A stretch of 64,000 nucleotides of DNA from Acinetobacter guillouiae CIP 63.46 (GCF_000368145.1 NZ_KB849281.1:73712-137711); one strand, 5' to 3'. Shown: positions 26,554 through 37,531, counted from the stretch's first letter. Numbers and translations: made by a program. Notes: a model not told the origin generated them from the sequence alone.

Positions 26554-27615
26554 TTAATTCTTAGACCGCATAACTTGAATATATTCTTGCACTGCACGAT
26601 TATGATCATTCAGATTGGCTGTAAATTTGTGCCCACCATTACCTGTGGCAACAAAGTAAATGTTTTCAGAAGTATCTGGATGCATCGTTGCTTCAATGGC
26701 TTTTTTACTGGGTAATGCAATCGGAGTTGGCGGTAAACCATTGATCGTATATGTATTATAAGCAGTCGGAGTACGTAAATCCTGCTTTGAAATCTTACCC
26801 GTATATTTATCACCCATCCCATAAATCACGGTAGGATCGGTTTGTAAACGCATGCCCAGTTTTAAACGACGATAGAACACACCTGAAACCTGACGTAACT
26901 CGCTGTCTACACTGGTTTCTTTTTCAATAATTGATGCCATGATTAAGGCTTCATATTTATTTTTATAAGGTAAGTCTGGCGCGCGTTTTTCCCAAGCTTC
27001 ATCTAAAATTTTCATTTGACGTTGGTACAGGTCAGTCAAGATTTGCTTATCTGTTGCACCTTTATCAAAGAAATAAGTATCAGGTGCAAATAAACCTTCT
27101 GGGTGATCATAAGGAATATTTAAGGCTTTCAGCATTTCACCACTCGGAAGCTGAATCACCGATTTTTCAACCAATGGATCTTTTTTTAATGACTGAATTA
27201 ATTGCTTCGTTGTCGTCCCTTCTATCACCAAAAGTCGACTCATCTGGGCATTTTCAATATTAGAAACCATTTCTAATACTTGGCGTACATTCATACCTTT
27301 AGTGACTTCATACACACCAGCTTTCATGGTGTCATGAATGAAAATTTTCCGATAAAGCTTAAGAATGATTGGAAAACTGACCTTATCTTCTTTGGCCAAT
27401 TGATCAATAAAACCGGTATAGGTTTCACCATTTGAAATAGACAGCTTTTGTTTTAGACCCGTCACTGGATACGCTTTAAAAATACTCATTTTTAAAATGG
27501 TTGCAGTAATAATCAAAAAAACAACCAGAACAATCGCAATGCCTTTATAGATGTTATTGCTCACTTGGGCTTGAGTTTTCTTTTTAGATTTTGGCTTAGG
27601 TTTGGTTTTAGGCAT
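26554..27615 (-). CDS. mltG: Endolytic murein transglycosylase MltG
   Basis: 353 aa. A positively charged N-terminus (PKTKPKPKSKKK) and one membrane span (about 26-45, GIAIVLVVFLIITATIL) anchor it in the inner membrane. The YceG domain in the periplasm includes ASIIEKETS with the catalytic Glu, QTDPTVIYG, and the C-terminal NTYTINGLPPTPIALPS motif. It cleaves nascent glycan strands and sets their length. Its start overlaps the pabC end by 8 bp, so translation is coupled. Confidence 0.95.
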   Translation of the reverse strand: MPKTKPKPKSKKKTQAQVSNNIYKGIAIVLVVFLIITATILKMSIFKAYPVTGLKQKLSISNGETYTGFIDQLAKEDKVSFPIILKLYRKIFIHDTMKAGVYEVTKGMNVRQVLEMVSNIENAQMSRLLVIEGTTTKQLIQSLKKDPLVEKSVIQLPSGEMLKALNIPYDHPEGLFAPDTYFFDKGATDKQILTDLYQRQMKILDEAWEKRAPDLPYKNKYEALIMASIIEKETSVDSELRQVSGVFYRRLKLGMRLQTDPTVIYGMGDKYTGKISKQDLRTPTAYNTYTINGLPPTPIALPSKKAIEATMHPDTSENIYFVATGNGGHKFTANLNDHNRAVQEYIQVMRSKN

Positions 27616-28429
27616 GAGAATTAAACTGACTTAAATTTAAAGTATTAAATAACTCAACACAGGATTGAGTGTCTAGATGTTGATGATTCAACGTTTCGAC
27701 CACTTTCATTGGACTGAGGGCATTGCAAAAGAACAGGCTTTGAAAATGTCGAATTTCATCCATATCGATAAAACGCTGTTCACAGGTGACACCATAATAA
27801 TGCATCCGTGACAAAATTTCGGCACGCATCACACCATGTACGCCATTATAACGAAGTTCAGGCGTAATCCATCTATTGTTTATCCGAATAAAACAATTAC
27901 TGCTCACACCTTCAACAACTGAACCTTGTACATCTGTGACTAATGCTTCTAACCAACCTTTTGCCTGAGCTTCTTTTTTCAGCAACACTTGTTCTAAACG
28001 GTTTAAGGTTTTTAAACCCACTAAATTCGGCATCAATAAGCCAATCGCTTGATCCAATACACCACTGTGAATTAATTCAGGCTGGAAGCATGCAGTTGTT
28101 TTTGGATAATAAACCACATAAAGATCGGCCTCATGCTCAGGCATCGCATAACCACGATCACCATCACCCCGACTAATGATGACCTTCAATGTGCCATTTA
28201 ATATTCCATTTTTTTGTCTTAAACATTGTAGCGTCTGATCCAATAACTCAAAATTCACATCTAAAAATAAACGTTCAGCCGCCAACTTCAATCGAGCACG
28301 ATGTAAAAGTTCCAACTCCATAACATCTTGATGTAATCGTACTGTGGTAAAACAACCATCTCCATAATGAAATGCTCGATCTAAAAGTGAAATAGAATCA
28401 ACAAATTGAGCATTTTTAAAACAGATCAT
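27608..28429 (-). CDS. pabC: Aminodeoxychorismate lyase
   Basis: 273 aa, fold-type IV PLP enzyme. Visible motifs are DRAFHYGDGCFTTVRL at the N-terminus, KTLNRLEQVLLKKEA with the PLP-binding Lys, and EGVSSNCFI. It converts 4-amino-4-deoxychorismate to p-aminobenzoate and pyruvate for folate synthesis. It is the first gene of the pabC-mltG-tmk unit, with overlapping downstream gene. The 163-bp gap to the divergent sulfate-binding protein gene contains both promoters. Confidence 0.92.
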   Translation of the reverse strand: MICFKNAQFVDSISLLDRAFHYGDGCFTTVRLHQDVMELELLHRARLKLAAERLFLDVNFELLDQTLQCLRQKNGILNGTLKVIISRGDGDRGYAMPEHEADLYVVYYPKTTACFQPELIHSGVLDQAIGLLMPNLVGLKTLNRLEQVLLKKEAQAKGWLEALVTDVQGSVVEGVSSNCFIRINNRWITPELRYNGVHGVMRAEILSRMHYYGVTCEQRFIDMDEIRHFQSLFFCNALSPMKVVETLNHQHLDTQSCVELFNTLNLSQFNSHA

Positions 28430-28592
28430 TAAGCAATTTCCTATGGCTTTGCACGAATACTATAAGCAATATAAGCATTTTCTTTTTCTCTTTTATTCAT
28501 ATAAAATTCGTTTTTTATTATTTTTTATGGATAAAGACTAGCGTTATGCTCACTCCATCTTACCGAACTTCAGAATTAAATGGGGCAAAAAA

Positions 28593-29603
28593 ATGCAGTT
28601 CTCTAAACTTAAATTCGCTGTGGCAGCAGTACTGATCTCAACCACATCTTTCAGCGTTGCTGCAAAAGATTTTTTAAATGTATCTTATGATCCAACACGA
28701 GAATTGTACGATAATTTTAACAAACAATTTGCAACGTTTTGGAAATCTAAAACTGGTCAAGACATCCAGTTTAAACAATCACATGGTGGCTCTGGTAAAC
28801 AAGCGCGTGCGGTTATTGATGGTTTGCAAGCAGATGTTGTGACTTTAGCATTGGCCGCAGATATCGATGCGATTGCACAAAATACAAATTTATTGCCAAA
28901 AGACTGGCAGAAGAAATTCCCACAAAACTCTACACCGTACACATCAACAATCGTTTTCCTCGTCCGTAAAGGTAACCCGAAAGGCATCAAAGACTGGGGC
29001 GATTTGGTAAAACCAGGTGTAGAAATTGTAACACCAAACCCTAAAACTTCAGGTGGAGCACGCTGGAACTATTTAGCAGCATGGGCTTGGGCAAAACATA
29101 AATATGGTTCAGACGCAAAAGCACAAGAGTTTGTACGTCAAATTTATAAACAAACTAAAGTACTCGATTCTGGTGCACGTGGTTCGACGACGACATTTGC
29201 AGAACGCGGCATTGGTGATGTGTTATTGGCTTGGGAAAATGAAGCGTATTTATCTACACGTGAACAACCAGGTAAATTTGAAATCATTACCCCATCACTA
29301 TCGATCTTGGCAGAACCACCTGTCGCAATTGTTGAAAAGAATGCTGAAAAAGACGGTAACTTAAACTTAGCGAAAGCATATTTAAATTATCTGTATTCAC
29401 CTGCTGGTCAAGACATTGCAGCGAAAAACTTCTACCGTCCGCGTAATGCAGCAATCTTGCAAAAGTATTCGACAACATTCAAACCGTTAAAATTGGTCAC
29501 AATTGATAAAGAGTTTGGCGGTTGGACTAAAGTTCAAAAGCAACATTTTGAAAATAATGGTGTTTTTGATCAAATCGTAAAAGCCAATGCAAGCAGTAAA
29601 TAA
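28593..29603 (+). CDS. sbp: Periplasmic sulfate-binding protein
   Basis: 336 aa. The signal peptide ends at about VAA-KDF (residues 1-24). The mature protein has the sulfate-binding family motifs [10 protein letters not shown] near the N-terminus, [29 protein letters not shown] and LLAWENEA. It captures sulfate or thiosulfate and delivers it to CysTWA. It heads the operon sbp-hydrolase-cysT-cysW-cysA. A weak ribosome site precedes the ATG at 28593. Whether it is CysP (thiosulfate) or Sbp (sulfate) cannot be settled from sequence by eye. Confidence 0.92.
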   Translation: MQFSKLKFAVAAVLISTTSFSVAAKDFLNVSYDPTRELYDNFNKQFATFWKSKTGQDIQFKQSHGGSGKQARAVIDGLQADVVTLALAADIDAIAQNTNLLPKDWQKKFPQNSTPYTSTIVFLVRKGNPKGIKDWGDLVKPGVEIVTPNPKTSGGARWNYLAAWAWAKHKYGSDAKAQEFVRQIYKQTKVLDSGARGSTTTFAERGIGDVLLAWENEAYLSTREQPGKFEIITPSLSILAEPPVAIVEKNAEKDGNLNLAKAYLNYLYSPAGQDIAAKNFYRPRNAAILQKYSTTFKPLKLVTIDKEFGGWTKVQKQHFENNGVFDQIVKANASSK

Positions 29604-29646
29604 CTGTTTAAAATAAACTTAAGCGAAAGGAAACAGGAGCATAGAC

Positions 29647-30252
29647 ATGATTCATACAATTATTGTTCCAGGCATTGGTGGTAGTGATTACGATCACTGG
29701 CAATCTAAATTACAACGTGAACTCATGTCTTGCTCGCGCGTACAACAACAGGATTGGAACTTACCTATTCTTAAAGACTGGATTGCCCAATTTGTTGCGA
29801 CTGTCGTCAATGCTACGCAACCTGTTCAAATTGTTGCACATAGTTTCGGATGTTTAACCACGGTTGCTGCTTTGGCTCAGCATCCTGAAATTGTAGCTAA
29901 AGTAAGAAAAATTATTTTAGTTGCACCAGCTAATCCAGCACGTTTTGGTGAGGCTGGTTTTGCTCGAAACAGTATCGGTGATTATGAAGCTTATTTTCAT
30001 GAATTGAAAATTACGGTCCCTGCTGAAATGATTATTTCTGAAAATGATCCTTGGTTAAATTTTGAAGATGCACAGAAGCTTGCGAAAGCGTGGAAAATTA
30101 GGCCTCGAAATTTAGGTCAGGTTGGGCATATCAATGTTGCATCAGGCTTTGGACACTTTCCTGAAATTTATGATCATTTAATTTTTGATAAGCAAAACTT
30201 CTTTATCAGTAATACTGATGACAACAAGTTGTTATTTAAATTTGCAATTTAA
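29647..30252 (+). CDS. RBBP9/YdeN-type alpha/beta hydrolase inside the sulfate operon
   Basis: 201 aa. VPGIGGSDYDHWQS is the family start. The nucleophile elbow is AHSFG; the catalytic acid lies in SENDPW and the His in VGHINVASGFG. Members are small serine hydrolases with unclear substrates. The gene lies 43 bp after sbp (AAAGGAAACAGGAGC ribosome site) and 80 bp before cysT, on the same strand. It is therefore probably co-induced by sulfur limitation and might release sulfur from an ester; this role is inference. Confidence 0.85.
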   Translation: MIHTIIVPGIGGSDYDHWQSKLQRELMSCSRVQQQDWNLPILKDWIAQFVATVVNATQPVQIVAHSFGCLTTVAALAQHPEIVAKVRKIILVAPANPARFGEAGFARNSIGDYEAYFHELKITVPAEMIISENDPWLNFEDAQKLAKAWKIRPRNLGQVGHINVASGFGHFPEIYDHLIFDKQNFFISNTDDNKLLFKFAI

Positions 30253-30332
30253 TCATTGCCTTTTAAGCTTGCAAAATCGTTTTAAATTTGCTTATTGATT
30301 TCAATAAGCTTTCTCTCTTTTGAGGAGTCATC

Positions 30333-31166
30333 ATGTCGCAGCGATCCCGAGTGCTGCCAGGTTTTGGTCTTTCACTAGGCTTCACCCTAGCGTATCTATC
30401 ATTAATCGTACTGATACCACTGTCTGCCGTATTCATAAAATCATTAGGCGTAGGTTGGGATGGTTTATGGGAAATCTTGAGCTCTGAACGTATTTTAAAA
30501 TCATTACAGCTCAGTTTTACCACCGCCCTAATTGCAGCCTTGATCAATGTCATTTTCGGCTTTTTATTGGCTTGGTGCTTAGTCCGTTATTCATTCCCTG
30601 GTAAACGTATAGTAGATGCATTGGTGGACTTACCCTTTGCATTACCTACAGCGGTCGCAGGTATTGCGTTAACCTCTTTATATGCATCAACAGGTTGGAT
30701 TGGTCACTTGCTTGAGCCTTTAGGGATTAAAATTGCCTATACCTCACTAGGTATTACGCTTGCTTTAATTTTTATTGGTATTCCTTTTGTGGTTCGTACA
30801 GTACAGCCAGTTTTAAGTGATCTTGAAACTGAGCTAGAAGAAGCCGCTTCTGCATTGGGTGCAAATCGTTTTCAGATCGTGACAAGAATCATTTTACCGA
30901 TTTTATTTCCAGCATTACTGACTGGCTTTGCATTGGCATTTGCTCGCGGTGTAGGTGAATATGGTTCGGTCATCTTTATTGCAGGCAATATTCCTTACGA
31001 AACTGAAATTGCTCCGTTAATGATCATTACCCGTCTTGAAGAATATGATTATGCAGGTGCGACGACAATTGCAGTGGTGATGCTGGTGATTTCTTTCTTT
31101 ATCTTGTTCCTGATTAACTTGGTACAAGCTTGGGCAAGTCGACGTACAGGGAGAACCGCACGATGA
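30333..31166 (+). CDS. cysT: Sulfate ABC transporter permease CysT (CysU)
   Basis: 277 aa with six to seven membrane spans. The permease EAA loop EAASALGA is near residue 168. It begins after a TTTTGAGGAG ribosome site and its stop overlaps the cysW start (ATGA). It forms a heterodimeric inner-membrane channel with CysW. Confidence 0.93.
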   Translation: MSQRSRVLPGFGLSLGFTLAYLSLIVLIPLSAVFIKSLGVGWDGLWEILSSERILKSLQLSFTTALIAALINVIFGFLLAWCLVRYSFPGKRIVDALVDLPFALPTAVAGIALTSLYASTGWIGHLLEPLGIKIAYTSLGITLALIFIGIPFVVRTVQPVLSDLETELEEAASALGANRFQIVTRIILPILFPALLTGFALAFARGVGEYGSVIFIAGNIPYETEIAPLMIITRLEEYDYAGATTIAVVMLVISFFILFLINLVQAWASRRTGRTAR

Positions 31167-32059
31167 GCTTAAATACCAACAGCAATGCTTTGGCTGAAAA
31201 ACTGCAATCTCGTGATGCGACACGTGAACCTGCCTGGGTACGTAATACCCTACTAATTATTGGTCTGATTTTCTTTTTAGGCTGCTTAATTCTACCGTTG
31301 GTGCTTATTTTTGTTGAAGCATTTAAACAAGGGATTCAAGTCTACTTTGCTTCACTGGTTGATCCTTATACCCTATCTGCGGTCAAACTCACATTATTGA
31401 CTGCAGCCATTGCAGTACCTTTGAATGTGATTTTTGGTGTTACAGCAGCATGGTGTGTTGCCAAGTTTAATTTCCGTGGAAAATCATTCTTAACCACCAT
31501 TATTGATACACCATTTTCAGTCTCACCCGTCATTGCTGGTTTAATGCTGGTTTTGATCTTTGGCTCACAAGGTTGGATTGGATCATGGTTAATTGAACAT
31601 GATATTAAAATCCTCTATGCGACACCGGCCATTATCCTCGCAACTGTATTTATTACTGTTCCTTTTGTTGCACGTGAATTAATTCCATTGATGGAAGCAC
31701 AAGGAACAGAAGAAGAAGAAGCTGCAATTGTGCTCGGTGCTTCGGGTTGGCAAACCTTTTGGAAAATTACCATTCCAAATATTAAATGGGGTCTCATTTA
31801 TGGCGTGATTTTGTGTAATGCACGTGCCATGGGTGAATTCGGTGCAGTATCTGTGGTTTCAGGTCATATTCGTGGTGAAACCAATACCTTGCCGTTGCAT
31901 ATTGAAATTTTATATAACGAACCAAATTCGATTAGTGCTGCTTTTGCCGTCTCAACATTGTTAGCATTTTTGGCCATCATTACCTTGATTTTAAAAACAT
32001 GGGTTGAATATCGCCAAGAAAAACAAGATCGCGAAAGTAAAGAATCAACTGTTTCTTAA
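31163..32059 (+). CDS. cysW: Sulfate ABC transporter permease CysW
   Basis: About 298 aa from MSLNTNS. I chose the ATG at 31163 because it overlaps the cysT stop as ATGA; an upstream in-frame start at 31130 lies inside cysT. It has six membrane spans and the EAA loop [13 protein letters not shown]. It is the second permease subunit of the sulfate/thiosulfate importer. The C-terminal tail is highly charged ([13 protein letters not shown]). Confidence 0.93.
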   Translation: MSLNTNSNALAEKLQSRDATREPAWVRNTLLIIGLIFFLGCLILPLVLIFVEAFKQGIQVYFASLVDPYTLSAVKLTLLTAAIAVPLNVIFGVTAAWCVAKFNFRGKSFLTTIIDTPFSVSPVIAGLMLVLIFGSQGWIGSWLIEHDIKILYATPAIILATVFITVPFVARELIPLMEAQGTEEEEAAIVLGASGWQTFWKITIPNIKWGLIYGVILCNARAMGEFGAVSVVSGHIRGETNTLPLHIEILYNEPNSISAAFAVSTLLAFLAIITLILKTWVEYRQEKQDRESKESTVS

Positions 32060-32069
32060 GGAATTGCAC

Positions 32070-33131
32070 ATGAGTATTCAAGTTAAAAATATTGAAAAAA
32101 ACTTCGGTGCATTCCATGCACTTAAAAACATATCGCTAGATTTTCCAGAAGGTCAATTGGTTGCCCTGCTTGGTCCTTCTGGCTGTGGTAAAACCACATT
32201 ACTGCGTATTATTGCTGGTTTGGAATCAACGGATAGAGGACAAGTCATCCTTGAAGGTACAGATGCAACCAATATTCACGTGCGTGAACGTCAAGTTGGT
32301 TTTGTATTTCAGCATTACGCACTGTTCCGTCATATGACTGTTTATGACAATGTTGCATTTGGTTTACGTGTTCGTCCAAAGGCGACTCGACCAAATGAAA
32401 CTGAAATCAAAAAACGTGTTACCCGTTTATTGGATTTGGTACAACTTGGTTTCTTGGCAGATCGTTATCCAGCGCAATTGTCTGGTGGTCAACGTCAACG
32501 TATTGCATTGGCACGTGCCTTGGCTGTTGAACCACGTGTATTGCTCTTAGATGAACCTTTTGGTGCATTGGATGCCAAAGTACGTAAAGAATTACGCCGT
32601 TGGTTACGGACTTTACATGATGAATTACATATCACGTCAATCTTTGTAACCCATGACCAAGAAGAAGCCTTAGAAGTTGCTGATCAAATCGTGGTGATGA
32701 ACAAAGGTGATATTGAACAAATTGGTTCACCGCGTGAAGTTTATGAAAAGCCTGCAACCCCGTTTGTATTTGACTTTTTAGGTCAAGCAAACCGTTTTGA
32801 AGGTGAAAACCATCAAGGCATCATTCAAATTGGTGAAGATCGCATCCAACTGCCTTCGGCTACACAAACCGCAAATGGTAAAGTGATTGCCTTTGCCCGC
32901 CCAAATGAATTGAAAATTCACACACAACCGACTGAAAATACAATTCAAGCAACCTTCTTACGTGAGTTGTGGATTGCGGGTAAAGTCATGGCAGAGTTAC
33001 AAGATCGTCAAGGACAACTGATTGAAATTGCTTTAAATCCTGATGAAGCAAAATTACATCAATATCGACCAAATCAAACAGTTTGGGTAAGTGCATCTAC
33101 ACTTCACCTATTTGAAAATCAAGTCGCGTAA
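32070..33131 (+). CDS. cysA: Sulfate ABC transporter ATP-binding protein CysA
   Basis: 353 aa from MSIQVKN. The ATG at 32070 follows TTAAGGAATTGCAC; an in-frame start at 32004 lies inside cysW and is rejected. Motifs include Walker [10 protein letters not shown], signature [14 protein letters not shown], Walker [13 protein letters not shown] and the switch His in [11 protein letters not shown]-terminal TOBE-like domain follows from ~250. It energises sulfate import. Confidence 0.95.
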   Translation: MSIQVKNIEKNFGAFHALKNISLDFPEGQLVALLGPSGCGKTTLLRIIAGLESTDRGQVILEGTDATNIHVRERQVGFVFQHYALFRHMTVYDNVAFGLRVRPKATRPNETEIKKRVTRLLDLVQLGFLADRYPAQLSGGQRQRIALARALAVEPRVLLLDEPFGALDAKVRKELRRWLRTLHDELHITSIFVTHDQEEALEVADQIVVMNKGDIEQIGSPREVYEKPATPFVFDFLGQANRFEGENHQGIIQIGEDRIQLPSATQTANGKVIAFARPNELKIHTQPTENTIQATFLRELWIAGKVMAELQDRQGQLIEIALNPDEAKLHQYRPNQTVWVSASTLHLFENQVA

Positions 33132-33186
33132 TCGACGACAGGATGAATATTACCCCTATTCATCCACATTTGAGGTATCGAACATC

Positions 33187-34116
33187 ATGAACTTTCAACA
33201 ATTACGAATTATCCGAGAAACAGTTCGTCAAAATTACAACTTAACCGAAGCCTCTGCTGCACTTTATACTTCACAATCTGGTGTCAGTAAGCATATTAAA
33301 GATTTAGAAGATGAATTGGGTGTACAGCTGTTTGTTCGTAAAGGCAAACGATTATTAGGTTTGACAGAACCTGGTCAAGCATTGTTAAGTATTGTTGAAC
33401 GCATGCTTATTGATGCTGACAATATTAAACGTCTTGCCGATGATTTTAATAAAGTTGATGAAGGTACGCTTACAATCGCAACAACACATACACAAGCACG
33501 TTATGTGTTACCACCGATTGTTAATTTATTTAAAAAAGCATTTCCCAAAGTTCATTTGATTTTGCAACAAGCCAGTCCTGTTGAAATATCTGAAATGTTA
33601 TTGCTTGGTTTGGCTGATATCGGTATTGCAACTGAATCACTAACCACTGAAGATAATTTGGGCAGCGTATCTTTCTATAACTGGAAACACAGTATTATTA
33701 CACCACAAGATCACCCACTGACTAAGCTTAATCCTAAAGAGATTACCTTAGAAAAATTGGCTGAATTTCCAATTATCACCTACCATGGTGGTTTTACAGG
33801 ACGTTCTAAAATTGATAAAGCATTTGAAGATGCCAATTTAGATGTAGATATCGTCATGTCAGCACTGGATGCCGATGTGATCAAAACCTATGTTGAACTG
33901 GGAATGGGTGTCGGTATTGTCAATGATGTCGCTTATGACACAGAACGCGATAAACGTCTAAAACAAATCGATACTGATATTTTCGGTTTAAATACAACAT
34001 GGATTGCGGTTCGTAAAGGCCATTTACTTCGTGGCTATGGCTATGAGTTTATTTCACTCTGCTCACCGGAAGCCGATATCAAAGCATTGAAAAAAATTGC
34101 GTATCCTGATGATTAA
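33187..34116 (+). CDS. CysB-family LysR regulator (CysB or Cbl)
   Basis: 309 aa from MNFQQLRIIRETVRQNYNLT. The ATG at 33187 agrees with the conserved start of CysB/Cbl proteins; the longer frame begins inside cysA. The HTH is LTEASAALYTSQSGVSKHIKDL, followed by the effector domain with TTHTQARYVLPP, the CysB pattern. CysB responds to N-acetylserine or sulfate and activates sulfur assimilation genes. Its place 55 bp after cysA suggests autoregulation of the transporter operon. Deciding between CysB and Cbl needs a phylogeny. Confidence 0.9.
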   Translation: MNFQQLRIIRETVRQNYNLTEASAALYTSQSGVSKHIKDLEDELGVQLFVRKGKRLLGLTEPGQALLSIVERMLIDADNIKRLADDFNKVDEGTLTIATTHTQARYVLPPIVNLFKKAFPKVHLILQQASPVEISEMLLLGLADIGIATESLTTEDNLGSVSFYNWKHSIITPQDHPLTKLNPKEITLEKLAEFPIITYHGGFTGRSKIDKAFEDANLDVDIVMSALDADVIKTYVELGMGVGIVNDVAYDTERDKRLKQIDTDIFGLNTTWIAVRKGHLLRGYGYEFISLCSPEADIKALKKIAYPDD

Positions 34117-34192
34117 ACTTTGAGATAAATGACTAAGAAAAAAATTAAGTCATCAAGGAATAAACCATCAAATAGTCATGACGATCAAAGAT

Positions 34193-34216
34193 AGAGAGCT
34201 ACGGCTCTCTTTTTTA
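34193..34216 (+). terminator. Terminator of the sulfate transport operon
   Basis: The stem AGAGAGC/GCTCTCT with a stable TACG tetraloop is followed by TTTTTT, 77 bp after the CysB-like gene. Confidence 0.9.
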
Positions 34217-34354
34217 TCATTTAAAAATAAAACACAAACTCTTAAGAATAATTAATCTATTTGATTTTATTTAATATTTTATTATAAGCATGCCTTTTTA
34301 GTATAAAATTTAGTCTTATCTTTATCACTGATCAATTTATTTCGGGGGGAATGA

Positions 34355-35572
34355 ATGAATTCTATTGCTTGGGGCTTAACCCTTGGAAGCTTTGTTCCTC
34401 TTTTTAGCCATGCCGCAGGTATGGAGAAATCAGACCAGTCTATCCTTGCTTTTTTAGAACCGAATCATTATGTAGAATTGTCTTATGCAGAGCTCTATGC
34501 AGATGTTTCAGGGCAACTCCCTCAACATGAGCAATTCAAACAACTCGGCGTTGAAGATTTTTCAACAGGCAATCTTGTCAACAATTACCATTTTGTCAAG
34601 GCTGCTGCAAAACTACAAATTGCACCACAACTTTCATTTGGACTGATTTATGATCAGCCTTATGGTGTGGATCTTAGTTATGAATATCGCCCGCAAAGCT
34701 TTGCTGGAAAGCGACTTTTAGAGTCGGCTCAATTTAATTTTAAAAGCCAAAATCTTTCGATGTTATTGGGTTATCAGCCTAGTGCGAATTGGAATATATA
34801 CGCAGGTGGCATTTATCAACAGTTTGAGGGCGAACTCAAAGTCTTTGGAGCGAACTATTCAGCGATGAGTGGCTATCATGCACAGCTTAAACAAAGTTCA
34901 GGTCATGGTTGGCTTGCAGGTTTAAGTTATCAAATTCCGGAGTATGCGGTAAAAACTGCGATTACCTATCGTTCCAAGATCAATCATCAATCTGCAATCA
35001 CTGAGGATGTTTCAGCGCAAGTTTTAAGTATTATTCCTTTTGCTAAAACACAAATCACCACGCCTCAATCCGTCAATCTCGATCTTCAGACAGGTTTAAC
35101 GTCATCGAATATTCTTTATGGCAATTTGAGGTGGGTCAATTGGAAAGATTTTGAAATTCAACCTAGACAATTTGGTGCAGTGGTTAAGATTGCTGCCGAA
35201 CAATATCCTGAGCTGATCAAACCTTTTAATCTGATTGATTATAACAAGGATCAATGGTCTGCAAAGCTTGGGCTTGCGCATGTATTTTCACAACAATGGA
35301 TTGCCACTACAGATATTTCATGGGACTCAGGCAATGCTAATCCCGCTGGAACACTGAATCCTTCAGATGGTTTTTATGCTTTAGGCTTGGGTGCTTTATA
35401 TAACATCAATCCTCAGAGCTATATTTCTTATGGTGTTAAATATTTTAAATTCAATAAAGCAAAAGTTAGCGACTTAGATGCCAATACTTCAATTATTCAA
35501 AACTCAACTTTATCTGAAGTGGGCCATAATGATGCTTTTGCACATGGAATTCGATTTGGCTATCGCTTTTGA
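34355..35572 (+). CDS. FadL/OmpP1-family outer-membrane hydrophobic compound transporter
   Basis: 405 aa. A signal peptide is visible at 1-20 (FSHAA-G). The mature N-terminus and barrel strands resemble FadL: LSYAELYADVSG, FVKAAAKLQIAPQLSFGLIYDQPYG and terminal GIRFGYRF ending in Phe. Such proteins carry long-chain fatty acids or hydrophobic aromatics laterally through the barrel wall. A strong GGGGGGA ribosome site precedes the ATG; another ATG at 34351 is out of frame. It is flanked by terminators and so is monocistronic. The ligand is unknown. Confidence 0.82.
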   Translation: MNSIAWGLTLGSFVPLFSHAAGMEKSDQSILAFLEPNHYVELSYAELYADVSGQLPQHEQFKQLGVEDFSTGNLVNNYHFVKAAAKLQIAPQLSFGLIYDQPYGVDLSYEYRPQSFAGKRLLESAQFNFKSQNLSMLLGYQPSANWNIYAGGIYQQFEGELKVFGANYSAMSGYHAQLKQSSGHGWLAGLSYQIPEYAVKTAITYRSKINHQSAITEDVSAQVLSIIPFAKTQITTPQSVNLDLQTGLTSSNILYGNLRWVNWKDFEIQPRQFGAVVKIAAEQYPELIKPFNLIDYNKDQWSAKLGLAHVFSQQWIATTDISWDSGNANPAGTLNPSDGFYALGLGALYNINPQSYISYGVKYFKFNKAKVSDLDANTSIIQNSTLSEVGHNDAFAHGIRFGYRF

Positions 35573-35614
35573 TTCATCTAAAAATTCAGCTATAAATAAA
35601 TACCAAGCTCAAAA

Positions 35615-35641
35615 TAAAAAACGAGCCGAAGCTCGTTTTTT
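35615..35641. terminator. Bidirectional terminator between fadL-like gene and carO
   Basis: The stem AAAAAACGAGC/GCTCGTTTTTT with loop CGAA has A and T runs on both sides, placed between two convergent genes. Confidence 0.92.
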
Positions 35642-35661
35642 ATTACATGATCAACAATAAA

Positions 35662-36405
35662 TTACCAATGGTAGCTTACGCCCACTTTACCAACTGGTAA
35701 CCATTTATATTTGTCATCATTTGAAATTTTATTTTCTTCACCACGGATAGCATCACTTAATCGATCGCCATTACCGTTTACTTGGTCTGTACCACTTATT
35801 TGTTGCAGTGAAACAGTAGGATTACCTGTATAGTATGCACCTACTTCACCAAATACACCGAAGTTCTTGTTGATTTTTGGAGCAAAACCAAAACCTACAT
35901 ATGGTGCAAATTGGTTATCGTATTTTTGCTTACCTTTTATCTGAACATCTGATGCAGCATTAAAGTCAGTATTATTCACAGAGAAATTACGCCCCTGAGA
36001 AATACGACGCTCTAATCCATATTCATTATCTACATAGCCTACACCAGTAGCAACATATAGACCTTGTGCCCAAACATTTTGGCTTGCACCCCAAGGACGA
36101 ATCTCAGCATTTAAATACGCTAATTTGTTGTCCATGTCTAAGTCATACTTAGATCCATTGATTTTTAAATCATCAGACCAAGAAATATCACCACCGTTAT
36201 AACCCAATGCTAAACCAACATAAGGGTTAGCAGTCCAAAGTAAAGCACCACCGTAACCAGTTGTACCGACTTCAAGACGAGCGCCTGTAGGGATTAATTG
36301 GTTTGCTTCAAATGCATAACCTTGGTCAACAACAGACCCATCAGCCATTGCTAAACCAGAAGCAGATAATGCAGCTGTAACAGCCAATAATTTTAACACT
36401 TTCAT
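35662..36405 (-). CDS. carO: CarO outer-membrane protein
   Basis: 247 aa, the same length as the CarO I recall from A. baumannii. The signal peptide ends at AMA-DGS. Conserved CarO stretches include ANQLIPTGARLEVGTTGYGG, NPYVGLALGYNGGDISW and LNAEIRPWGAS, with the C-terminal WLPVGKVGVSYHW. It is an 8-stranded barrel linked to uptake of basic amino acids such as ornithine; its loss is associated with reduced carbapenem susceptibility in A. baumannii. The gene is intact here. The middle region (residues ~130-215) differs from A. baumannii types, as expected for this polymorphic protein. Confidence 0.9.
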   Translation of the reverse strand: MKVLKLLAVTAALSASGLAMADGSVVDQGYAFEANQLIPTGARLEVGTTGYGGALLWTANPYVGLALGYNGGDISWSDDLKINGSKYDLDMDNKLAYLNAEIRPWGASQNVWAQGLYVATGVGYVDNEYGLERRISQGRNFSVNNTDFNAASDVQIKGKQKYDNQFAPYVGFGFAPKINKNFGVFGEVGAYYTGNPTVSLQQISGTDQVNGNGDRLSDAIRGEENKISNDDKYKWLPVGKVGVSYHW

Positions 36406-36709
36406 TTATGTCTCCTCAAAAAATAGAGTTTGTTCTTTAATCATTAATGTGTTGGACTCGAAACGATAATATGTGATTCTCTCCGCACAATTAATAGAGA
36501 AATTGATTACTTTTTGTTATTTTTTGATACAATTAGATATTAATTGTTGTTTTTAAAAGAAATAAATTAAATAAAAACTTAACAATTCACTTATTTGGTT
36601 GTTTTATTTTAAATTATAAGATTAGTTTTTTCGATTGAAACTAGATTTTATATCTAATCTGAGTCCAATTTGGTGTAGAATCTTTTAAAATTTTTTGGGA
36701 AGGAAGATC
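36406..36709. promoter_or_regulatory. carO-dapD divergent promoter region
   Basis: A 304-bp AT-rich spacer lies between divergent carO and dapD. It contains no ORF. A TGAGGAGACATAAATG ribosome site belongs to carO (minus strand), and GGGAAGGAAGATC precedes dapD. No defined operator was seen. Confidence 0.5.
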
Positions 36710-37531
36710 ATGTCTCAGCTTTCAACGATCATTGAACAAGCGTTTGAAAACCGTGCCAACTTTACAGCAGTAGATTGTCCTGCTGACGTACGTCAAGCTG
36801 TTGAAGAAGCCATTGCTGGCTTAGATAACGGCACACTTCGTGTAGCTGAAAAAATTGACGGTGAATGGATTGTTCACCAATGGTTGAAAAAAGCTGTTTT
36901 ATTGTCTTTTAAATTAAACGATAACAAGCCAATTGAATCATGTGATCTTCGTTTCTATGACAAAGTAGAGACTAAATTTACTGGTTGGACTGAAGAACAA
37001 TTTAAAGCTGCTGGTGTACGTGTTGTACCACCTGCTGTTGCGCGTAAAGGTTCTTTCCAAGCGAAAAATGTCGTATTGATGCCTTCTTATGTAAACATTG
37101 GTGCTTATGTAGATGAAGGCACAATGGTTGATACATGGGCGACTGTAGGTTCATGCGCTCAAATCGGTAAAAATGTTCACCTTTCAGGTGGTGTAGGTAT
37201 TGGTGGTGTTCTTGAACCACTTCAAGCAAACCCAACAATCATTGAAGATAACTGCTTTATTGGTGCACGTTCTGAAATCGTTGAAGGCGTGATTGTTGAA
37301 GAAGGCTCAGTTATTTCAATGGGCGTATTCATTGGTCAATCGACTAAGATTTTTGACCGTGAAACAGGTGAAATCCATTATGGTCGTGTACCAGCTGGAT
37401 CTGTCGTTGTTTCAGGCAGCCTACCATCTAAATGTGGTACATATAGCTTATATGCTGCAATTATTGTCAAGAAAGTTGATGCTAAAACGCGTGCTAAAAC
37501 AAGCTTGAACGAATTGCTTCGCGAAGACTAA
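36710..37531 (+). CDS. dapD: 2,3,4,5-tetrahydropyridine-2,6-dicarboxylate N-succinyltransferase
   Basis: 273 aa from [19 protein letters not shown], the standard DapD opening; the ATG at 36710 has a strong ribosome site, unlike the in-frame start at 36695. A left-handed beta-helix with hexapeptide repeats covers ~105-240 ([38 protein letters not shown]). It succinylates tetrahydrodipicolinate in the lysine/diaminopimelate pathway. It is monocistronic with its own terminator. Confidence 0.96.
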   Translation: MSQLSTIIEQAFENRANFTAVDCPADVRQAVEEAIAGLDNGTLRVAEKIDGEWIVHQWLKKAVLLSFKLNDNKPIESCDLRFYDKVETKFTGWTEEQFKAAGVRVVPPAVARKGSFQAKNVVLMPSYVNIGAYVDEGTMVDTWATVGSCAQIGKNVHLSGGVGIGGVLEPLQANPTIIEDNCFIGARSEIVEGVIVEEGSVISMGVFIGQSTKIFDRETGEIHYGRVPAGSVVVSGSLPSKCGTYSLYAAIIVKKVDAKTRAKTSLNELLRED

